Shown here: in pieces, positions 23,531 to 35,101 of the stretch
Position numbering within the stretch: the first letter of the stretch is position 1
Layout of the letters: each line of letters begins with the position of its first letter
Source: Porpolomopsis calyptriformis
Taxonomy: Eukaryota > Basidiomycota > Agaricomycetes > Agaricales > Hygrophoraceae
Direction: 5' to 3'
Length of the DNA stretch: 64,000 nucleotides
Assembly: GCA_951640195.1 (NCBI GenBank)
Contig: OX621165.1
Location: 2,046,001 to 2,110,000, forward strand
Program-made: the position numbers and the translations under genes
The notes under the pieces: model-generated
The model's database searches: none
What the model saw: the letters and a program-made list of their open reading frames with translations, nothing else
What the model was told of the DNA's origin: nothing

Positions 23531-24724
23531 ATGGCGAAGATTACAGATTTTCCTGTTGAGCTCCTCGAAAAAATCCTCTTGCTCATACCTCATTCAGTTC
23601 TTGGTTGCACACGAGTATGCAGGAAATTCAATCCGATAGCCAATCGGGTCTTGTATCATGATGTCGACCTCGCTAAAGTCAGCCCATGGAGGAGTACCAC
23701 CAGACTCAATGCTTTCTTACTGGTCATTATTGACCAACCCGAGCTTGGCAAATACGTCAAATTCCTATCTGTCACCTTCTATTATCCTGACCGTTCTCGT
23801 TTCGATATCTCTCCCGTTTTCGTTACTGAAGCAGCCTCGCGTGGCTTGTCGCAGGAGATACAACAAGCCATACAGAATGGCTCTACCGAAGCTATAACAT
23901 TCCTTCTGTTCTTTTACCTCCCAGCTCTTCGCCGGCTCTATATAATCACACGGTCGTCGGGTTCCATCCTCTCTAAACAGATTCGAGATGTCAAGCCACT
24001 TCCATCAGGACTACAATCGGTCCGATCGGTCACTCTTGAGACTTACTATGGATGGGACCTGGTTCGGCCACTTTTCAACCTACCCGCGGTGGACACCATC
24101 TCGTGGAATATGGGACATCATCCTTTTAATTCCCTAGACACGGACCTCTTCCCTTCGAATGTCAAACATATCAAATTATCATCCCTCCATTCCCGCAGGC
24201 TTGACAAGCTCGTACGCTCATCACCGTCGCTCCAAACCTTCTCATTCAAATATCACGAGGAGATCCCAAACGATGGTTTATTACCTGCTCTGGGAAATGC
24301 ATTTCGTGATTGCGTATCAGCCACACTCCAATGTCTCGAACTCAGATCTCCTCTCAATCGCGAATACAAGGAGAGCCTCTCCCTCGGCTCCCTCCGCGAC
24401 TTGGTGCGTCTGACACACATCCAGGCATCCTTCTCGTCTTTACTTGATTATCCACCCCAAGACAACAGCAGCTATGCTGTTGCACGCCGTCTCAATGACA
24501 CACTCCCTCAATCACTCGTCTCCCTGATGCTATTTATTGATAGCCATTGGATGGATGAAGCTCCGATGGTGATGGAAGAGTTCGTAAACATTAGACGTGA
24601 ACGGTTGGCGCACTTGAAGACTTTGGTAATTGTGGGAGATATTGGGCAAGCCTCGTTGGATAGGGTTGAGCAAGTGTGTGTGGAGGAAGGTGTGGAATTC
24701 AGGTGGGAAATTGTTGATGAATGA
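23531..24724 (+). CDS. F-box protein, type A copy 2
   Basis: A single exon of 397 residues from ATG at 23531, chosen because MAKITDFPVELLE aligns with copies 1 and 3. F-box at about 4-48 (FPVELLEKILLLIPHSVLGC, VCRKFNPIANRVLY). The tail has the same leucine-rich-like landmarks as A1 and A3, ending in an acidic IVDE. Likely an SCF substrate adaptor by family. It lies directly after the NLR relic and before a second B fragment. Confidence 0.8.
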   Translation: MAKITDFPVELLEKILLLIPHSVLGCTRVCRKFNPIANRVLYHDVDLAKVSPWRSTTRLNAFLLVIIDQPELGKYVKFLSVTFYYPDRSRFDISPVFVTEAASRGLSQEIQQAIQNGSTEAITFLLFFYLPALRRLYIITRSSGSILSKQIRDVKPLPSGLQSVRSVTLETYYGWDLVRPLFNLPAVDTISWNMGHHPFNSLDTDLFPSNVKHIKLSSLHSRRLDKLVRSSPSLQTFSFKYHEEIPNDGLLPALGNAFRDCVSATLQCLELRSPLNREYKESLSLGSLRDLVRLTHIQASFSSLLDYPPQDNSSYAVARRLNDTLPQSLVSLMLFIDSHWMDEAPMVMEEFVNIRRERLAHLKTLVIVGDIGQASLDRVEQVCVEEGVEFRWEIVDE

Positions 24725-24802
24725 AGAGGGTTCATATGTTCCTAAAAGTGTCGATGCTTCGTAGAATGTGAGTCTGCCCACTCCCGAGCTCACCGATGGA
24801 AT

Positions 24803-25006
24803 GTGAACAACCCAATCTTTAGTTTCTATTGCTACGACGTCCTTGTGCTGGCCTTCGGGCTTCTGGCCAGCGACCAGCTCACCTTCTCCAATTGCTCGCT
24901 CATCAACAGCGAGTTCAATTGCGCCGCTTCAGCAGCATTCGTATCTTCTGTTTTCCAGTTAGGGGGTAGTAGGAGCGCCTCCGAGTATTGGGCCAGCTCA
25001 GCCTGA
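24803..25006 (+). pseudogene. F-box type B, 5' fragment (copy 2)
   Basis: MNNPIFSFYCYDVLVLAFGL and CSLINSEFNCAASA match the F-box start of the B gene at 26720 (CYDVLLLVFRL, CSLVNDEFNRAASA). It ends in a stop after about 60 codons, and no downstream B sequence is present. Confidence 0.6.
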
Positions 25007-25468
25007 AAAGCGATGTGGTTCGGGTGAACCCTCCCTTCGTTTCGGCCACGCAAGTGCTTATTATTGCATCAAAGATTGTGTCGAAGGGTTGCTTGCTGGC
25101 TTGCAGCATGTGCAGTCTTCACTTCTTGCATTGCACAGGTATGAACTTGAGTCGAGGGGAGGTAATGGACCATGGTTCAATGAGATGATGTGCACTTCCA
25201 TCCATCACTGCATTGCCATGCTATGGTATGCTATGGTAAAGAGGTGATGTAGTTTTGTATTTGGCTTATAACCAGTTTATACAAAGCCACCTTGAGATTT
25301 ATACTAGCTGCCTTGAGGTAGCAAAAGGTTACTGCTTGTCCACCTGGGGTCCATACCTTAGAAACACATATTTATAACTATCAATTGATTGGGATTTGAT
25401 TTGGATTGAATAAAAACTGAGAACACATGGGAATCAATTTTCCACTCAAATTTGTGCCACATCTCGTG
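25007..25468. other. Spacer between F-box units
   Basis: No gene is recognised. The last 100 bases serve as upstream region for copy A3. Confidence 0.4.
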
Positions 25469-26665
25469 ATGGCGGAGATCTCAGACCTACCTGTCGAGCT
25501 CCTCGAGAACATCCTCTCGCTCATACCTCATTCAGTTCTTGGTTGCACACGAGTATGCAGGAAATTCAATCTGATAGCCAACCGGGTCTTGTATCGCAAT
25601 GTCAAGTTCATTAATGCTGGGACACTTGAGGCTTTCTTACTTGCCATTATCGGCCAACCCCACCTTGGCAAACACGTTCGATTTCTGTCTGTTTCATTCC
25701 ATACTCGTTATTCTCGCCATATCTCTCCCATTTTGGCCACAGAAGCAGCCTCGTGTGGTTTGTCGCAGGAGGTGCAACAAGCCATACAGGAGGGCTATGC
25801 CCAAGCCACAACGTTCCTTCTGTTCTTTTACCTCCCGGCTCTTCGCCTGCTCGATTTAACCGGATCGTCACAGTATTGGGATCGTTTCCTCTCTAAACAG
25901 ATTCGAGACGTCAAGCCACTTCCATCGGGACTACAATCGGTCCAATCAGTGAGTCTCCTGACTTGCTGTGGATGGGACCTAGTTCAGCCATTTTTCAACT
26001 TACCCGCGGTGGACACCATCTCGTGGAATGTGGGACTTTATCACCTCAAATCCCTAGACACGGACCTCTTACCTTTGAATCTCAAGCATATCAAAATATC
26101 ATCTTCCACTTTCCCCTGTAACACACTTGACAAGCTCGTATGCTCATCACCCTCACTCCAAACCTTCTCATTTAAATGTTGCAGTGAGATCCCCAACGAT
26201 GGTTCATTACCTGCTCTGGGAAATGCATTTCGTGATTGCGTATCAGCCACACTCCAGAGTCTCGAACTCAGATCTCCTCACAATCGCAAATCCAAGGAGA
26301 CCCGCTCCCTTGGCTCTCTCCGCGACTTGGTGCATCTGACACACATCCAGGCATCCTTCTCGTCTTTGATCGATTATCCACCCCAGGACAGTGGCCATGC
26401 TATTGCACGCCGTCTCAACGACACACTCCCTCGATCACTCATCTCCCTGGTGCTATTTATTGATAGCCATTTGGTGGATGAAGCTCCGATGGTGATAGAA
26501 GAGTTCGTAAACATTAGACGTGAACGGCTGGTGGATTTGAAGAGTTTGGTAATTGTGGGAGATATTGAGCAAGCCTCGTTGGGTAGGGTTGAGCAAGTGT
26601 GTGTGGAGGAAGGTGTGGAATTCAGCTGGAGATCCTCTGAGCAGGTGTACATATTCCCAAACTAG
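25469..26665 (+). CDS. F-box protein, type A copy 3
   Basis: A single exon of 398 residues. The start at 25469 (MAEISDLPVELLENI) matches the paralogues; an in-frame ATG 42 bases upstream is unlikely to be used. F-box at about 4-48 (VCRKFNLIANRVLYRNV), then the same leucine-rich-like region (PSLQTFSFKC, LRDLVHLTHIQASFSS). Its C-terminus differs from A1 and A2 (SSEQVYIFPN). Predicted SCF adaptor. Confidence 0.8.
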   Translation: MAEISDLPVELLENILSLIPHSVLGCTRVCRKFNLIANRVLYRNVKFINAGTLEAFLLAIIGQPHLGKHVRFLSVSFHTRYSRHISPILATEAASCGLSQEVQQAIQEGYAQATTFLLFFYLPALRLLDLTGSSQYWDRFLSKQIRDVKPLPSGLQSVQSVSLLTCCGWDLVQPFFNLPAVDTISWNVGLYHLKSLDTDLLPLNLKHIKISSSTFPCNTLDKLVCSSPSLQTFSFKCCSEIPNDGSLPALGNAFRDCVSATLQSLELRSPHNRKSKETRSLGSLRDLVHLTHIQASFSSLIDYPPQDSGHAIARRLNDTLPRSLISLVLFIDSHLVDEAPMVIEEFVNIRRERLVDLKSLVIVGDIEQASLGRVEQVCVEEGVEFSWRSSEQVYIFPN

Positions 26666-26719
26666 TGTCGAGAATGAGAGCGACGTGAGTGTGCCCGCTC
26701 CCAAACTTACCGACAGAAT

Positions 26720-28427
26720 GTGAACAAACCAGGCTCTAGTTTCTGCTGCTGCTACGATGTCCTTTTGCTCGTCTTCAGGCTCCTGGCCGACGAGCAGCTC
26801 ACTTTGTACAATTGCTCGCTCGTCAACGACGAGTTCAATCGCGCCGCTTCAGCAGTATTGTTCAGCAAGGTCATCGTATCCCCCGTTTTCCAGCCCGCTC
26901 TGGATCTGAAAGGGAATACGTATCATCATGTCAGTGGTTTTCCCTTCAGAGACGCTCTCATCATCAAGTCGTCTAGATACATAACCTCTTGAGTTCCTCG
27001 TCCATACCCCGAAACGCCGTGCACGTCCTTGAACTTGAAATCAGCGGCAAGTCTATTCGCATCTCGATTGTGCACAGTCTTATCGCCGCCTTGGTTCAGG
27101 ATTTTTATCTCCTCGACCTCCACGATTGAATCCTTTGGGTACACAACTTCTCGCCGCCGTGCAAGCCTATATTCACCTTCGTACACTCACCATAACGCCA
27201 AGTACATTCCACCCCGACTTGTTCGATGATATTCTCCATGTATTTGCCAGCCGCTCGTCCCTCCAGCGGTTAGTCGTGAATTCATCCTGTATGGATGAAA
27301 CCAGGGCGCCCATCTTGTCTAAAATCCACGGACTCTGTGAACTGGAACTCCTAGATCCCTCACGAGCCATATTACAACTCTTGCCGGAGTGGCTCGGCCA
27401 TCTTTCCCGCTCATTGGTTTCCCTGCACCTCAAAGTAACCAGCGAGTCCTCCATCCTTGACGTGACATTTGCTGACGACTTTCAGGACAACTGTGGCTCC
27501 GTCACACCAGGTGTTTTAAAGTCTTTCACGCACCATATTCAGCATATCCGTTCCTTTGCTCTGGGCCTTTCATATTCGCTCACTAACGACGACGTTTTCT
27601 CCTTTCTGGGGAATTTCACTGGCCTGGAATCCCTTCATCTACGCTATTATCTGGTACGTTTCCAGCATGCTTTTGTCCCAGCCGTGAATTGAGCCGCAGA
27701 CCCTTATAGCAACTGAGACCGCCCAATCACATTCTGACGCTTCACAATCTGCGGTCGTTCACCGTCACATACTCGCCGGTGTACAAACGGGAAGAGGCGA
27801 ACCGGTTGTGTTCGTGGATACGACAAATAATAGCCTCATCCCCCCTGGAATCTCTTCGGGCCGTTTGTGATGAACCGGGTGATCACCCAAACACAGGGGC
27901 CAACGTCGGCTTTGACAGCCTCATTTCTCATCTCGGGAAAAAGCATGCGGACACGATGCGATTCCTTCACTTCGGCTCATGTTTTGTGGGAACCGACTGT
28001 TTACGATATCTTTGTCAGACTTGCGTCAATCTGGAAGAACTCTCCGTTGCGGCGGGGATAAACGCTCTGGTGGCTACCCGTTTCTCACATGAAAGTTGTC
28101 TTGTTCTTACGAGGGTCGGATTGAAACCACAGTCGATCTTTATGGAATGCGGTTCGAACCTGAAACGACTTCATTCTCTGTCCTTCGAAATCCGCAACGT
28201 TAAGCGGCGCAAGCTCAATGTGGATATTGAGAAAGCAAAAGAGGTTATGGCGAACGGGCCGCCTTCGTTGAGACGTCTGTGCGTGAATGGATTGAGCTGG
28301 GAGGTAATTCTCTTTGCTCGCTTTCTGTACCACCTTCGCTGACACCACACAGGGATCATGGGTATCAGACAACGACTCTGTGGTGTGGGTAGTGCGTGAA
28401 GTACATAAGGGTTATGTAATACCTTGA
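26720..28427 (+). CDS. F-box/LRR-like protein, type B (longest copy, 5' half disturbed)
   Basis: The F-box-like start reads YDVLLLVFRLLADEQLTLYN, CSLVNDEFNRAASAVLFSK (26750-26890). Between 26990 and 27126 I cannot join the frames: a stop follows RYITS and a shift separates LLDLHD from NPLGTQ. From 27126 the frame is clean: PSTFHPDLFDDILHVFASRS, RSLVSLHLKV, then an intron 27654-27709 (GTACGT...TTATAG) and exon QLRPPNHILTLHNL to LRRLCVNGLSWE. A final intron (28303-28350) leads to a stop at 28425-28427; alternatively the gene ends at 28342. The 5' disturbance may be undetected introns or decay. Confidence 0.5.
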
Positions 28428-28432
28428 CTGTA

Positions 28433-30384
28433 ATGGACGAATTTGAGAAATACCAAACGCCCTTGTCTAGGTCGATATCGTTCATTTTATCATTGGATTA
28501 CTGGCTTATCTCGTCGCCAGTCGCTATGCAAGCAAAGAACTCGCCTACTTGTTCTCTCCAGCGGTGGGTGATAGTCCATCTTAGCTCTAATTCAGAGTAA
28601 TCCATTTCTATAGAATCGCTTTCACACATGGCGAAAGCTATGGCTCAATCTCGCCATAGCAGAGAAAGAGCTTGGTTTGCCGATATCTGATGAAGCGATC
28701 GTGCAAATGAAAGCGAATTTGGTCAGACCATGGATCATCCTTCAAAGAGTGTCTTCCGACGCTATAAACAGGATATCACCCCCGAGCAGATCCAAATCGC
28801 GGCTGAGGAAGAAAAGAAAAGACGGCACGACGTTATGGCTCATGTCTACACGTTCGGTCAGGTAGCCCCCGCGGCTGCAGGTATCATCCAGTTCGTCGCA
28901 TCTCCGATTTCATTCGATTCTATCCCTGACCCACTCAACAGTTTGGGAGCCACGTCTTGCTATGTCACAGAGTTTGTGTGTCTCCTTCGATCGTGAAACA
29001 ACTGACATCCGATCGCAGCAACGCTGATCTGATCTTTATCCGAACTGCATTGACTTGCCTCCTCCGCTCACTTGTCGTTCTTATTTCTCGTCTCTCCGCG
29101 TTTGCGGCCGAGTATCGTGCCCTCCCGACGCTTGGTTTCACCCATTTTCAGCCTGCGCAGTTGACCACTGTGGGGAAAAGAGCGACACTATGGATCCAAG
29201 TGGGTGTCCTTTACGCCTGGCTCTCAATTTATAAATTTTTGCTTGGGAACTAGGAACTGTTGTGGGATTTGCGCAACATTCAGCGTGCACGCGACGATAT
29301 TGGATTCCGGGGCGTAAAAGGTACTACCGGTACTCAGGCCAGCTTCCTGTCGCTTTTTGACGGAGATCACGAAAAAGTGCGGGGTTCCCCTCCTCCGCTA
29401 CCGTCTACTAAATGACGGATTGGATAGGTTCAATCGCTCGATAAGCGGGTAGCGAAATTGTCTGGGTTCGAGTACACATACCCTGTGACTTCGCAGACAT
29501 ACTCCCGCAAGATTGATGTCGATGTGTTGGCACCCCTCGCATCTTTGGGTGCGACTGCTCACAAGATCGCGACGGATATCAGGTTGTTGGCTAATTTGAA
29601 GGTATGGATTTCACTGATATTCTACTGGTACTGAAATATTACCTTGGGCAGGAAGTGGAGGAGCCGTTCGAGTCGACACAAATCGGCTCGTCTGCTATGG
29701 CGTACAAGCGGAACCCTATGCGGTCTGAACGGGTGTGCAGCCTTGCAAGACATCTTATGGTCCTCCACCAAAACGCTCTGATGACCGCCAGCGTCCAATG
29801 GTTCGAGCGGACTCTGGACGACAGGTGGGCAAACTGCCTTTGTTCAGTGGTACTAATACATATCTCCTGCAGTGCCAATCGGCGGATTACACTTCCCGAG
29901 GCATTCCTCGCGGCAGACATCGTGTTGTCCACTCTACAAAATATATCTGAAGGTCTCGTGGTGTATCCAAAAGTCATCGAGCGGCGAATTGCGCAGGAGC
30001 TCCCGTTCATGGCGACGGAGAATGTCATTATGGCTATGGTAAAGAACGGGGGTGACAGACAAGAAGCCCACGAGAAGATCAGGGTAAGAGTCCCTCCCCG
30101 TGCAATGTCCGCCGACTAAAGCGAGGCAGGTGCTCTCCCATGAGGCAGCGCACCGAGTAAAACACCTCGGCCTGGAGAACGACCTTGTCGAGCGCATTCG
30201 TGGGGACGGATACTTTGAGCGCATCACGCCAGAACTGGATGTGCTCTTGGATGCACAAAGCTTCGTGGGGCGTGCACCCGAACAAGTGGATGCGTTCTTG
30301 AAGGACTGGGTTGAGCCTGCGCTTGCCCAGGACGAGTTCAAGGCTGTTCTGAACGCTGCTGAGAGGGTTGAACTGAATGTTTAG
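28433..30384 (+). CDS. ADE13: Adenylosuccinate lyase
   Basis: Catalyses two steps of purine synthesis: SAICAR to AICAR and adenylosuccinate to AMP, each releasing fumarate. Eleven exons fit in phase (28433-28470, 28521-28563, 28614-28721, 28772-28890, 28942-28971, 29019-29199, 29254-29376, 29428-29601, 29652-29824, 29873-30083, 30130-30384), giving 484 residues, close to the family norm. Visible: [19 protein letters not shown] start, [39 protein letters not shown], the [12 protein letters not shown] loop, and the fumarate-lyase signature [15 protein letters not shown] at about 284-298. The start codon lies 5 bases after the last possible stop of the F-box B gene. Confidence 0.95.
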
Positions 30385-30672
30385 AAAAAATCTGTGCTAA
30401 ATTTAATACACGAGCCATCATTGGAGCGCACGTGTGGCGTTTGATTTTACCCTTCCGCTCAGTGCCTTGTCGCTGGGTCGAACGTCCGCCTCCCCATTTT
30501 TTGACGTCGTTCGACGCAGTGAGGCTAACAGTAAGCTACCTTTCCTTCGCTTATCCTCTTCCTGAGCTACCTTAGTTGTCGCCGCCTTTCTTGTATTTTT
30601 CCTTTCTTTTTTTTTTCTACGCTCTTTGTTCCCTGCTCACGCTCCGACTGAATCAGTTCCCGGTACCTCCAA

Positions 30673-33600
30673 ATGTCCCCTACATACGCAGGCCCGATGA
30701 ACCCCTCCTCGAGCCTTCAGATTCCCGACACATCCGCTCTTTCCTCTCGTCAGTCCGTTTCACGGCCAGTCTCCGTCCAGCCAGCATCATCCTCGGCAGC
30801 CCAACACCCCTTTCGCAAACGAGCATCACACACAGTCCAGTCCTCTCAGCAGCAGGCTGACGACGAGCCAGGATACCACGACGTGCATTCTCACCCCGCC
30901 GCTGTGGCGTATGCCGCTGCCCACCCTCGTCGCACAATACCCAAGTTTGGCCCTTATCTCCTTTTGCAGACATTGGGCGAGGGCGAGTTCGGCAAGGTCA
31001 AACTCGGCCTTCACAACCAATGGGGCGAAGAGGTCGCCGTAAAGCTCATACGAAGAGGCAATATCGATTCCTCCGTCCGCATGTCCAAAGTTGAGCGGGA
31101 GATTGAGGTGCTGCGGGTAAGCACAACTATGCTTTGAACGATCCCCAATCCGTATCCGTTAACTCGCCCGTGTAGACTCTCAAGCACCCTAATATCGTCC
31201 GCCTTTACGATGTCATAGAAACCGACAAATACATCGGAATCATTCTCGAATATGCCTCCGGCGGCGAGCTGTTCGACCACATCCTTGCCCACCGCTATCT
31301 GCGCGAGCGAGATGCCGCCAAACTTTTCTCTCAACTTATATCCGGTGTCTGGTATATCCATCAAAAGAAAATCGTCCACCGTGACCTCAAGCTCGAGAAC
31401 TTGCTTCTCGATCGCCACCGCAATGTCATCATCACCGATTTTGGCTTTGCAAACCGCTTTGAACATCGCGCAGACGATCTCATGCAAACCAGCTGTGGCT
31501 CCCCCTGCTACGCTGCACCCGAACTCGTCATTTCCGAAGGTCTCTACGTAGGGTCTGCAGTCGACATTTGGTCTTGCGGTGTCATCTTGTACGCAATGTT
31601 GGCTGGTTATCTTCCCTTCGACGACGACCCAGCCAATCCAGATGGCGATAACATTAATCTACTCTATAGATACATTGTCAATACCCCTCTCTCCTTCCCT
31701 GACTATGTATCGGCCGAGGCCCAAGATCTCCTCTCGCTCATGCTCGTCCCCGAGCCCTCGCGCCGTGCTGACCTTCAAACAGTCATGGCACACCCTTGGT
31801 TGGCCTCTTACGCCTCCACCTTCCAGAAAAGTGTCGATGATCTGGAGAGGGCTGCGATGGAACAGCATCAGATGAAGCGCCTTGCATACCAGAGACAGAT
31901 GAAGCAGGCTGCCGTTGCCGCCGAATCTCTCACCAAGGTCTCCCGCAGTCAAAGCGCCCGTATGGATCCTTATGGCTCCACTGGACCTACCTCTGCCGCG
32001 AGGAGCCGTTCATACAAAGATCCATCGAACCAACCCGAGTATCTCTACGAAACGTCTGTGGACCAGTCGGCATACCCTTCTTCGGCAGCCCCGGCTAGGT
32101 CCTCGAGCACTCATCGTAAGGGTGTTGATGCCGGCCCAGCCTTGCCATCATCGTCCGCTGACGACGACCCTTTCGCCCCACTATCGTCCCGTGACATTGG
32201 AAGAGAGCACCCCTCGATGGGTGATGTTGCGATGGATGTAGATGGGCGTGGGGCATCGCGCACCCGACGGAAAAGTAAAGAGGAGAATGGCCCATCATAC
32301 CTGGGGACACAAGTTCACTCCCCCGTCAGGAATTCACCAGAGGGTTCAAAGACCAAAGGCGGATTTAGGCACACTATACAAGTTGAATATGATGAACCTG
32401 ACACTCCCGAGCCTAGGCGACCGGCAGGTCCGTCTGCTTCGAAAGTTACGCCCCCAAGAAAGGAACCAAGAGACACTTCGAGGAAGCCGTCTGAGGACCG
32501 TACGACTCGCACACGTACTACATCATACAATGGGCCTCAAAGTCCCGAGCGAGTAAAGAAATCTTCTCAAGGGAACGTTAAACCCCTTCCTCCTGCCCCA
32601 GCGTCGGAATCACCTGTATCTTCGCGTGCTAAACCTGAGCGATCATCACCGCCAAAAGGACAGCCCACCAGCCCCTTCACCACTCAGCCCGGAATAGCGA
32701 TTGCTCCCGCAAATGCCGCCAGCGCACCTTCCACACCGAGTGCTATGGCCGCTGAGAAATCTTTGCAAACCATGCAAAGCGAGACAGGTTCAACCGGTTC
32801 TCATTCGTCGAAGCAAAGCCAGCATCGCAAAGGTCTCTCTCTCGATAAACTCGGATTCGGGAAGATTTTCAGTTCGGGTCAGCATAGCGACCAAGATACC
32901 CCGACTTCACGTGTTCCCTCAGAGGCGTCTGGACTCTCTGTTACCACTGATTTGTTTACCTCCAAGTCGAGTCCCAACGAAGCGTCGCAGGTCACAAGTG
33001 ACGGTTCCAAGCCATCGCTGTTGAGTCCTGAGAGCGGAAGGAAGAGCAGGCGGAATACTCTGACCGTGATGGTTGAACCAATCACCCGATCTATCAAGTC
33101 TCGCACAAAAGGAAGAGCCGCCGTCAGCAAAGAAAAGAATGGAGAGAATATTCCGCCCCATACCGCTATTTCTGCAACTGCACCAAAGTCCGCGGTCGAA
33201 CCGCCTGGTCCCACATATGTCAATGTATCTCGAACCGATATCGGTACTGGGTTGGGCATGCCAGCATCCACAAGTAAAGCACGCAAGGTCATGCAATGGT
33301 TCAGGACGAAGAGCAAAAGTAGGGAACCGTTTGACCTGCCTGATGAGACCGCTGCCAGTGACCAGTCAGAAAAACGCGAACCCACACCGACGCCAATGGA
33401 TTATATCAGGAAAGAACCCGTCACCGGCTCCCCTCATTCGGACGGCCCATCTCCCGTTCAGGTCGTTGTCACCACCCCGACTTCTACCAGACGTCCTCCC
33501 ACGCCTCGTGCGCCGGGACACACACAACGTTCCGCGTCCTCGGCTACCGATTCTTCATTCTCTCCACCCAGCCTCGCGGCTCGTATCAGGAATTCTGTCG

Positions 33601-34370
33601 GAGGTGTTGTTCCCACTCCGGCAAAGGGCATGTTGCGCATCCATCACGGTGCCGTCGATCAGACCACTATAACGACGCACGCGCCACCGGAAGTCATGAA
33701 GCATGTTCGTGAGGTTTTGGAAAGCATGGGTGTCGAAATTCATGTCGAGAGTGAGTACAAATACCGTTGTATACGTTCGAAGAGGAGGAAGAGTATGGGT
33801 CTTGGGCTGAGGGATCCATCTGGAAATGGTGGTTCCTTAGCGGCGATCTCGGTGGTTGGGTCTGCCGCTTCCAATGGGGTACGTAATTGTTATATCAATT
33901 TCGGGAGGCACTCCTTGAAATAATGTATAGGTTGATAAGCGCGGCCTCCCAATTCCTTCCTCCTCTACTTTCCACAGTACTGGGGGTATGTTGAGAGGTC
34001 TCCTCATGCGACGACAATCTTCTCAGGTCTCGAACCCCGGCTTGGGCTCTCAGCCTTCTCTCCCTCTCGATGACGAAGCGATATCTCCATCCACAAGCCC
34101 GTTGGTCACTGAACCGCCGACAACACAAGATCCCGTATACGGAGACACAACCCAAGATGCGGGAGACGAAGTCCGCTTCTCCGTTGAATTGACACGACTA
34201 GATCGTCTGAACGACACGTTCAGTCTCGATATCCGGAGACTCAAAGGGAATTTAAGGAGTTACAAATTCTTGTATGATACACTTAGAGAGTGAGTGCTTG
34301 CAACCCTTCGTCGGTGACTGGGCGGGTTTGTTGACTGTTCCTTCGTAGACGTGCGGATCTCCAGCGATAG
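30673..34370 (+). CDS. Kin4-like CAMK-family protein kinase
   Basis: Exons 30673-31116, 31176-33878, 33931-34289, 34349-34370 join in phase to 1175 residues. Kinase domain about 93-390: GEGEFGKV loop, catalytic Lys124 (VAVKLI), HRDLKLEN at about 216, DFGFAN at 236, CGSPCYAAPEL. A long disordered Ser/Pro/Arg-rich middle follows (several RKS and RSSS sites), then a C-terminal conserved block (HHGAVDQTTITT, EYKYRCIRSKRRKS, DEVRFSVELTRLDRLNDTFS, DIRRLKGNLRSYKFLYD) like the KA1-type tail of such kinases. Kin4-group kinases act in spindle-position and cell-cycle control; the exact orthology is an inference. Confidence 0.85.
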
Positions 34371-35101
34371 ATAGCCCGGATAAGATGGACCGATTTTCGT
34401 GTCTGGTTAAATTGTATGCCTGTTTTTTTTTTCTCTCCTTCCCTTGGGCCCTCCCCACTGCCCCCCCTTTCACCGGGTTCTCGCCTATCCTCCTTTCGTG
34501 CGCCAAATTACCCATTCTAGTTGCAACCTAGGCTCCGTTGACTTCACCTCATCTCTCTCTCTCTGTGTGCATTACTCCAGTTGATTGGTCTTTATTGTCC
34601 CCTGTGTTTGTGTCATTTCTCTTTATCTCAGTATTGGTCTTATATACATCCTCAAATTTTCGATTTCGACTTCAACTTCGATGTAAATCCTAATAGTCTG
34701 ACTCAAGCTCAAGCGTTCTCACCTACTTAGGTCTGAAAATTCTTTCAAATTCAACCAACGAACGGATGGATGTATAGTTCATTCTGACCAGGAGCTGTCC
34801 AGAAAGTTACCGTCCCAGACGCACTTCTTTTTTCAGTGACTTTGTTCCATGTATTTTAGTGACTTTACATCCGTGTAAGAATGCCCACAAGAAAAGACAC
34901 GTTAATTCCACGATGGATGTGTAGATGATGTTATTAACAGAGAACCTACAAGATTATATAATGAATAGGATGTGTAATGTGTACAGTGGAATAGTCTACG
35001 GTCGGGGGGTAGAGATAGGATACAAGCAACATGGTGAATCTAGTTGGTGGATACATGTTTTTTGGCGATAGGGAGAGACATGCGTCCGGACTGTCCTCAT
35101 G
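34371..35101. other. Intergenic
   Basis: 3' flanks of two convergent genes (kinase + and zinc-finger protein -). T-rich and CT-rich stretches near 34415-34560; no gene is visible. Confidence 0.5.
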
